Of a stretch of 10,885 nucleotides of DNA, positions 6,490 through 10,885 are shown one piece after another. The stretch lies in NCBI GenBank assembly GCA_035699465.1, contig DASSPT010000143.1:1-10885 (forward strand). Reading direction: 5' to 3'. Position numbers and translations under genes: made by a program. Positions within the stretch are counted from its first letter, which is position 1, and each line of letters starts with the position of its first letter. Under the pieces are notes generated by a model that did no database searches, was not told the DNA's origin, and was given only the letters and a program-made list of their open reading frames with translations. Source of the DNA: JAICNR01 sp035699465. Lineage in GTDB: Bacteria > Gemmatimonadota > Gemmatimonadetes > JACCXV01 > JAHWKZ01.

Positions 6490-7928
6490 GGCCGCTCCGG
6501 ATTGCGGCGCGCCGCGAGACGCCGCGCCAGCTCGTCGATGTCCCCGGCTCCCATCGTCACCACCATGTCGCCCGGCTCCAGGGCTTCCTCGATCACGTCC
6601 GCGACGTCGCGCCCCGCGGCCGTCTCCTCGGGCAGGTACCGCACGGCCGCGCGGACCTCGCGCGCCGCCTCGCTGATCAGCCGCCCGCTCACCCCTGCGA
6701 TGGGCTTCTCGCGCGCGGCGTAGACGTCGGTGACGAACACCAGGTCCGCACCCGCCAGCGCGCTCCCGAACTCGCCCGCGAAGTCGCGCGTCCGCGTATA
6801 GAGATGCGGCTGGAACACCGCCACGATCCGCCGCTCGGGCCACGCCTCGCGCGCACCCGAGAGGGTGGCCGCGATCTCGGAGGGATGGTGGGCGTAGTCG
6901 TCGACGATCATGAGGTCGTCGGTCCGGTACACGATCTCGAACCTCCGCTCGACTCCGCGCACGGCCTCGAGCCCGGCGCGGATCGCGTCGGCGGTCAGCT
7001 CGAGCTTCCACCCCACCGCCGCGGCCGCGAGCGCGTTCCGCACGTTGTGGACGCCGGGCATGGCGAGCCGCACCCGCCCCGCGCCCGCGCCCCCCAGGAA
7101 GAGGTCGAACGCGATCCCGGTCGGGCTCGGGGCGATGCCCTCCGCCCGGACATCGGCCTGGGCCGAGAGGCCGAAGCCGAGGACGCCGACGCCTGCCGGC
7201 GCCCGCACGTCACGCGCCCCACCGTCGTCGACTCCCACGACGAGCGTTCCTCCCTCTCCCACGCGTTTCGCGAAGTCGGAGAACGCCTGGTGGACGGCCT
7301 CCAGCGTGCCGTAGATGTCGAGGTGGTCGGCCTCGACGTTCGTGATCACGGCGATCTCGGGATCGAGCGCCAGGAACGAGCGGTCGAACTCGTCGGCCTC
7401 GGCTACGACCCACGACCCGGCCCCGATCCGGACGTTTCCGTCGCGGCCCCGGATCCGGCCGCCGACGATGACGGTCGGGTCGAGGCCCGCCGACTCCAGC
7501 ACGGATCCGGTCATCGTCGTCGTCGTCGACTTCCCGTGGGTCCCGGCCACCGCGACGCCGCGCGAGCCCTGCATGATCGCGCCCAGGAGCTCTGCGCGTC
7601 GGATCACGGGGATCCCGCGCTCGACGGCTGCCCTGCGCTCCGGGTGGTCGGCGGGAATCGCCGAAGAAACGATCAACGCGTCCGCTCCTTCGACGTGCGC
7701 GGGGTTGTGCCCTTCGAACACGCTGGCGCCGAGGCGATCGAGCCTCCGGGTCACCTCCGAAGCGCGCGAGTCGCAGCCGCCGACCTCGTGCCCCCGGTCG
7801 ATGAGCCACTCGGCGAGTCCGCTCATTCCGGCCCCGCCGATTCCCATGAGGTGGAGCCGCCGCGGCTCGGCCAGGAGCGCCGCCCCCGGCTGCGCCCCGA
7901 GCCGCTCCCGCGAGCGCGCGGCGCTCAT
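6486..7928 (-). CDS. murC: UDP-N-acetylmuramate--L-alanine ligase MurC
   Basis: ATP-dependent Mur ligase that adds L-Ala, the first residue of the stem peptide, to UDP-MurNAc; 480 residues. Seen: N-terminal Rossmann motif HLMGIGGAGMSGLA (26-39), the ATP P-loop AGTHGKSTTTT (128-138), EADEFDRSFL (177-186), NVEADHLDIYG (197-207), VHNVRNALAA in the middle domain (293-302), VDDYAHHPSEI (342-352) and FQPHLYTRT (372-380) in the C-terminal domain. All catalytic motifs are intact. The Phe-Asp-Arg after EADE differs from the Ser-Asp form of gamma-proteobacteria. The ATG overlaps the murG stop as ATGA; its own Shine-Dalgarno is weak (AGG four bases away), so coupling to murG is likely. It is not a MurC-Ddl or MurC-MurB fusion: the frame ends before murB. 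Confidence 0.98.
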   Translation of the reverse strand: MSAARSRERLGAQPGAALLAEPRRLHLMGIGGAGMSGLAEWLIDRGHEVGGCDSRASEVTRRLDRLGASVFEGHNPAHVEGADALIVSSAIPADHPERRAAVERGIPVIRRAELLGAIMQGSRGVAVAGTHGKSTTTTMTGSVLESAGLDPTVIVGGRIRGRDGNVRIGAGSWVVAEADEFDRSFLALDPEIAVITNVEADHLDIYGTLEAVHQAFSDFAKRVGEGGTLVVGVDDGGARDVRAPAGVGVLGFGLSAQADVRAEGIAPSPTGIAFDLFLGGAGAGRVRLAMPGVHNVRNALAAAAVGWKLELTADAIRAGLEAVRGVERRFEIVYRTDDLMIVDDYAHHPSEIAATLSGAREAWPERRIVAVFQPHLYTRTRDFAGEFGSALAGADLVFVTDVYAAREKPIAGVSGRLISEAAREVRAAVRYLPEETAAGRDVADVIEEALEPGDMVVTMGAGDIDELARRLAARRNPERP

Positions 7929-9058
7929 GCGGCCTGCGCCAGCGCGAGAACGCGGTCGGCGATCACGCGCGCCGCGTCGGGCCGCGCGGCCGCCCGCGCG
8001 GCCGCGGCCATCCGCGCCCTGCGCTCGGGGTCCGACAACAGCCCCGCGAGGAGGTTCGCGAGCCGTCGCGCGGACGTCTCGCTCTCCGGCAGGACGATCG
8101 CGGCCCCTCTCTCTTCCAGCTCCCGCGCGTTCTTCGTCTGGTGGTCGTCGGTCGCGTGCGGATAGGGGATGAGGATCGCGGGGATTCCCCACGCGGCGAC
8201 CTCCGCCAGCGTCATCGCGCCCGCGCGGCAGACGATCAGGTCGAGGAGCGGGTAGACCGCCGTCATCGGCGAGAAGAAGGGCTCGATCACCGCGGTCGGT
8301 GGCCAGGAGCGCGCCGCCGCCACGCGCGCATGGTCGGAGGCGCCCGTCTGCCAGACCAGATTGAAGCGCGGGACGTCCGGCTCGGCGGTCAACGCGAGCA
8401 CCACGTCGTTGATCGCGCGCGCGCCCTGGCTGCCGCCGAACACCCCGACGGTGGCGAGCGCCGGATCGAGCCGCTCGGAGAACGGGGCCTCGGCCGGGAC
8501 CTGGGGCGCGATCGGGCTTCCCGTCAGCTCGACCTCGGTCCTCGTTCCCAGCGCCTCCACCGCGCTCTCGAACTGGACGCACGCCAGGTCCGCCCAGCGG
8601 GCCAGGAAGCGGGTCGCGAGGCCGGGCCTGCTGTTCTGCTCCTGGAGCACGACCCTGCGCCCCGCGAGCGCGGCCGCCAGCACCGGCGGGGCCGAGGCGT
8701 ACCCGCCGGTCCCGACGACCACCTGCGGATCGAGCTCCGCGATCAGCCGGCGCGCCGCCAGGACGGCCGACGCGAGGCGCCCCGGCAGGACCGCGTTCCG
8801 CCACCACCGCGCGCGCTCGACGCGCGGGGCGGAGAGGATCCGGTACGGGAGCCCGGAGGCGGCATACACCTCGCGGTCCGGCCCGCGGTCTCCGCCGATC
8901 AGAGTGACGCGCGCCGGACGCGGCCGCGAGACGAGCTCGCGGGCGAGCGCGAGCGCGGGCATCAGGTGCCCGCCCGTGCCGCCGCCGGCGATCACGATCC
9001 GCACCTCCCCGCCCTTCCCCGGGCCGGCGCCGTCGTCCGGCGCGTCCTCATGCGGCAT
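7925..9058 (-). CDS. murG: Lipid II synthase MurG (undecaprenyldiphospho-muramoylpentapeptide GlcNAc transferase)
   Basis: Peripheral inner-membrane GT-B glycosyltransferase that moves GlcNAc from UDP-GlcNAc onto lipid I to give lipid II; 377 residues from this start. Seen: GGGTGGH (25-31) with the catalytic His, GTGGYASAP (117-125), LQEQNSRPG (138-146), the nucleotide loop GGSQGA (208-213), CRAGAMTLAE (277-286) and PYPHATDDHQTKNA (298-311). The C-terminus is Ala/Arg-rich. A polar tail of about 19 residues precedes the usual start. The start is ambiguous: ATG at 9058, GTG at 9061 (7 bases from GGAGGAGG at 9069-9076) or GTG at 9004. Either of the first two overlaps the end of ftsW. I chose the ATG; the GTG would add one residue, the 9004 start would remove 18. 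Confidence 0.97.
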   Translation of the reverse strand: MPHEDAPDDGAGPGKGGEVRIVIAGGGTGGHLMPALALARELVSRPRPARVTLIGGDRGPDREVYAASGLPYRILSAPRVERARWWRNAVLPGRLASAVLAARRLIAELDPQVVVGTGGYASAPPVLAAALAGRRVVLQEQNSRPGLATRFLARWADLACVQFESAVEALGTRTEVELTGSPIAPQVPAEAPFSERLDPALATVGVFGGSQGARAINDVVLALTAEPDVPRFNLVWQTGASDHARVAAARSWPPTAVIEPFFSPMTAVYPLLDLIVCRAGAMTLAEVAAWGIPAILIPYPHATDDHQTKNARELEERGAAIVLPESETSARRLANLLAGLLSDPERRARMAAAARAAARPDAARVIADRVLALAQAA

Positions 9059-10286
9059 CACCCCACGCCCTCCTCCCGAAGAGGCCGCGCGCGAGTCCCT
9101 CGCGGCGGCGAGGCACGGCGACCGCGTCCCGCGAGACGCTCATCAGCATGCCCATGGCCGCCAGTTGCACGATCAGCGCGGTGCCGCCGTACGATATGAA
9201 GGGCAGCGGGAGCCCGGTCGTGGGAAGCGACGCCGTGGCGACACCCATGTTGAGGAGCGCGGACAGGAGGACCATCGTCGTGATTCCGGAGGCCAGCAGG
9301 AACCCGAAGCCGTCGGGGGCGCGGCGGGCGACCCGGTATCCCAGCGCGCCCAGGTAGAGGAACGCCCCGAGGAGGAGCAGCGTCCCCAGGATCCCCAGCT
9401 CCTCGCCCACGATCGAGACGATGAAGTCGGTGTGCGCCATGGGCAGGAATTGGAACTTCTGCTTGCTCGAGCCGAGCCCCACGCCGAACCAGCCGCCCGA
9501 TCCCAGGCTGATCAGCGACTGGTTGATCTGGTACGAGATCCCCTGCATGTCCTCGCCGCGGTCGAAGAACGCGCGGATCCGCTCCATCCGGTAGGGCTCG
9601 ATCACCAGGACGAGGATCCCGACCGGCACGGCGGCGGCTACCATCCGGGTCAGGTACTTCACCCGGACGCCCCCCAGCCACAGCATGGCGAAGGTCAGGA
9701 GCAGCAGGGTGCTGGCGCCCTTGAAGTCGGGCTGGAGGACCGTCATCCCGGCCATGAGGAGGGGCGGCACGAGAAGGGGCGCCACGCCGTCCCACGGCTC
9801 GTCGATCCGCGCGTCCTTCTTCACGATCGTCGCCGCCAGCCACACGATCAGCGCCAGCTTCGCCACCTCGATCGGCTGGAACGTGAACCCGGGTACCGCG
9901 AGCCAGCGGCTCGCGCCGTTGATCTCGGGCGTGTACCGCGCGGGCAATGGCGCGACCAGCGCGACGAGGAGCGCGGCCGAGGTCCAGAGCATCGGCTTGG
10001 CGAGGCGGGCCCAGATCCGGTAGTCGACGCGGGCGAGGACGAACATGAGGACGAGGCCCACCACGGCCTTCGAGAGCTGGCTCGCGAAGTACACCGTGCT
10101 GGACCCGTCGAAGTGCTCCTGAGAGAGCGCCGAGCTCGCGCTGTACACCATGACGAGCCCGAAGAGGACGAGGAGGAGGACGACCGCGCGGAGGCGATTG
10201 TCGACGGGCCCCCTGCGGGGAACGGTGGCCGTGCGCGTGTCCCGGCGCGCGCTCCGCGCCGCCTTGCGGCGCGCCCGCGCCCTCAC
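9048..10286 (-). CDS. ftsW: Septal peptidoglycan glycosyltransferase FtsW (SEDS family)
   Basis: Polytopic inner-membrane SEDS polymerase that builds septal glycan strands from lipid II together with a class B PBP; 412 residues. Seen: a basic cytoplasmic N-terminus (1-32), about ten hydrophobic segments starting at about 33-50, NGASRWL (123-129), FQPIEVAKL (136-144), the LQPDFKGAS loop with the catalytic Asp (D187), the long signature region YQINQSLISLGSGG to GEELG (252-298), and PTTGLPLPFISYGGTALI (355-372). FtsW rather than RodA is inferred mainly from its place between murD and murG. Start: a GTG at 10286 overlaps the murD stop as GTGA, with GGAGG seven bases upstream at 10294-10298. The longer open frame upstream is a shadow over murD. 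Confidence 0.97.
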   Translation of the reverse strand: MRARARRKAARSARRDTRTATVPRRGPVDNRLRAVVLLLVLFGLVMVYSASSALSQEHFDGSSTVYFASQLSKAVVGLVLMFVLARVDYRIWARLAKPMLWTSAALLVALVAPLPARYTPEINGASRWLAVPGFTFQPIEVAKLALIVWLAATIVKKDARIDEPWDGVAPLLVPPLLMAGMTVLQPDFKGASTLLLLTFAMLWLGGVRVKYLTRMVAAAVPVGILVLVIEPYRMERIRAFFDRGEDMQGISYQINQSLISLGSGGWFGVGLGSSKQKFQFLPMAHTDFIVSIVGEELGILGTLLLLGAFLYLGALGYRVARRAPDGFGFLLASGITTMVLLSALLNMGVATASLPTTGLPLPFISYGGTALIVQLAAMGMLMSVSRDAVAVPRRREGLARGLFGRRAWGDAA

Positions 10287-10885
10287 CGGACCACCTCCGC
10301 GCGCGAGCCGAGCTCCGCGACCAGCTCGCGGAAGCGCTTCCCCCGCTCCTCGAAGTTCGCGAACTGGTCGTACGACGAACACGCGGGCGAGAGCAGGACG
10401 ACGTCGCCCGGCTCGGCGATCTCGGCGGCGCGCCTGACCGCCCGGTCCAGTGTGCCGAGCTTCTCGACGACCACGGCGCGACCCAGCTCCTCGGCGATCC
10501 TGTCCGCCGCCTCGCCGATCGCGAGCACCCGCCGGCCGTGGCGCGCGAGCGCCGGCGCGAGCGGCGCGTACGGCGCCTGCTTGTGGCGTCCGCCGAGGAC
10601 GACCACCAGTGGGGACTCGAACGCCTCGAGAGCGACCAGGGCCGAGTCGACGTTGGTGGCCTTGGAGTCGTTGACCCACCGCACCCCGCCGATCTCCGCG
10701 ATCGTCTCCAGGCGGTGCTCGACCCCGGGGAACTCGGCGAGCGCGCTCGCGATCCCGGCGCGCGGCACGCCCATCAACGACCCCGCCAGCGTGGCGGCGA
10801 GCGCGTTCTGGAGGTTGTGCGCGCCCGGGATCTTGAGCGACTCCGCGGGCAGGACGCGCCCCGCGTCGCGCTCGCCGGCGAGCGC
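10283..10885 (-). CDS. murD: UDP-N-acetylmuramoylalanine--D-glutamate ligase MurD, C-terminal part
   Basis: Partial: the last 200 residues are visible and the N-terminal part, including the ATP P-loop, lies beyond position 10885. MurD adds D-Glu to UDP-MurNAc-L-Ala. Seen in the visible part: IPGAHNLQNALAA (19-31), GVEHRLE (58-64), NDSKATNVDSA (75-85), GGRHKQAPY (101-109) in the place of the usual GGxDK-type loop, and LSPACSSYDQFANFEERGKRF (window residues 168-188 approximately), all in the order expected for the middle-domain end and C-terminal domain. An internal ATG at 10777 gives a shorter open frame but cannot be the real start because homologous sequence continues upstream to the edge. 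ftsW follows in a GTGA overlap. Confidence 0.96.
   Translation of the reverse strand, partial: ALAGERDAGRVLPAESLKIPGAHNLQNALAATLAGSLMGVPRAGIASALAEFPGVEHRLETIAEIGGVRWVNDSKATNVDSALVALEAFESPLVVVLGGRHKQAPYAPLAPALARHGRRVLAIGEAADRIAEELGRAVVVEKLGTLDRAVRRAAEIAEPGDVVLLSPACSSYDQFANFEERGKRFRELVAELGSRAEVVR

Noticed and set aside
6490..7011. An N-terminal extension of MurB of about 174 residues overlapping murC.
   Set aside because: The stretch is Arg/Gly/Ala-rich shadow sequence over the murC coding frame; the GTG at 6489 has a good Shine-Dalgarno and matches normal MurB length.
7929..8807. An extended MurC reading upstream over murG, suggesting a murG-murC fusion.
   Set aside because: MurG has its own frame with all motifs and a stop at 7925. 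The extension is a different frame of the same DNA without any motif.
2026..9199. Long plus-strand open frames opposite ftsZ, ftsA, murB, murC and murG (for example 2026-3156, 3252-4529, 5395-6723, 6804-8165, 8141-9199).
   Set aside because: They are rich in Arg, His, Asp and Pro, show no family motifs, and lie wholly or mostly opposite well-recognised genes. GC-rich DNA produces such shadows routinely.
1..10885. tRNA, rRNA, CRISPR array, insertion sequence, prophage or attachment site.
   Set aside because: I found no spaced direct repeats, transposase motifs or RNA gene signatures; almost all bases belong to the dcw genes and their neighbours.

Overview
The window is one continuous division and cell wall (dcw) gene cluster, read entirely from the minus strand. 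In transcription order (high to low coordinate) it holds the 3' part of murD, then ftsW, murG, murC, murB, ftsQ, ftsA, ftsZ, a membrane-anchored M23 murein endopeptidase, and the 5' part of a lipoprotein gene with an Ig-like domain that runs off the left edge. Both edge genes are cut by the window. No gene is supported on the plus strand. The DNA is strongly GC-rich, so long open frames on the other strand and in other frames are abundant and carry no signal.

Organism: ftsQ, a lipoprotein signal sequence and a MepM-type endopeptidase suggest a high-GC diderm bacterium. MurC carries an EADEFDRSFL motif, which resembles the EADEYDRSFL form I remember from Bacteroidota/Chlorobiota-type enzymes. 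This hints loosely at the FCB side of the tree (for example Gemmatimonadota or Eisenbacteria-like lineages), but it is a guess from motifs and composition, not a placement.

Layout: from murD to ftsQ the genes overlap by a few bases (GTGA or ATGA junctions, with murG overlapping ftsW by about 11 bases), so translation is probably coupled. ftsQ and ftsA are 11 bases apart. The only real intergenic gap is 272 bases between ftsA and ftsZ. It holds a 124-base imperfect palindrome just after the ftsA stop, then a more AT-rich stretch with a weak promoter candidate, then a very strong ribosome binding site for ftsZ. ftsZ is joined to the M23 gene by a TGATG junction, and the M23 gene overlaps the lipoprotein gene by 23 bases.

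Function: MurC, MurD and MurB make the UDP-MurNAc-peptide precursor in the cytoplasm. MurG adds GlcNAc to give lipid II. FtsW polymerises lipid II at the septum. FtsQ belongs to the divisome core, FtsA tethers FtsZ filaments to the membrane, and FtsZ forms the ring. The M23 enzyme would cut crosslinks in the wall being remodelled. The lipoprotein's role is unknown. The genes themselves are canonical and I do not see a new biological system. The items most worth a second look are the palindrome in the ftsA-ftsZ gap and the M23 gene fused translationally to ftsZ.
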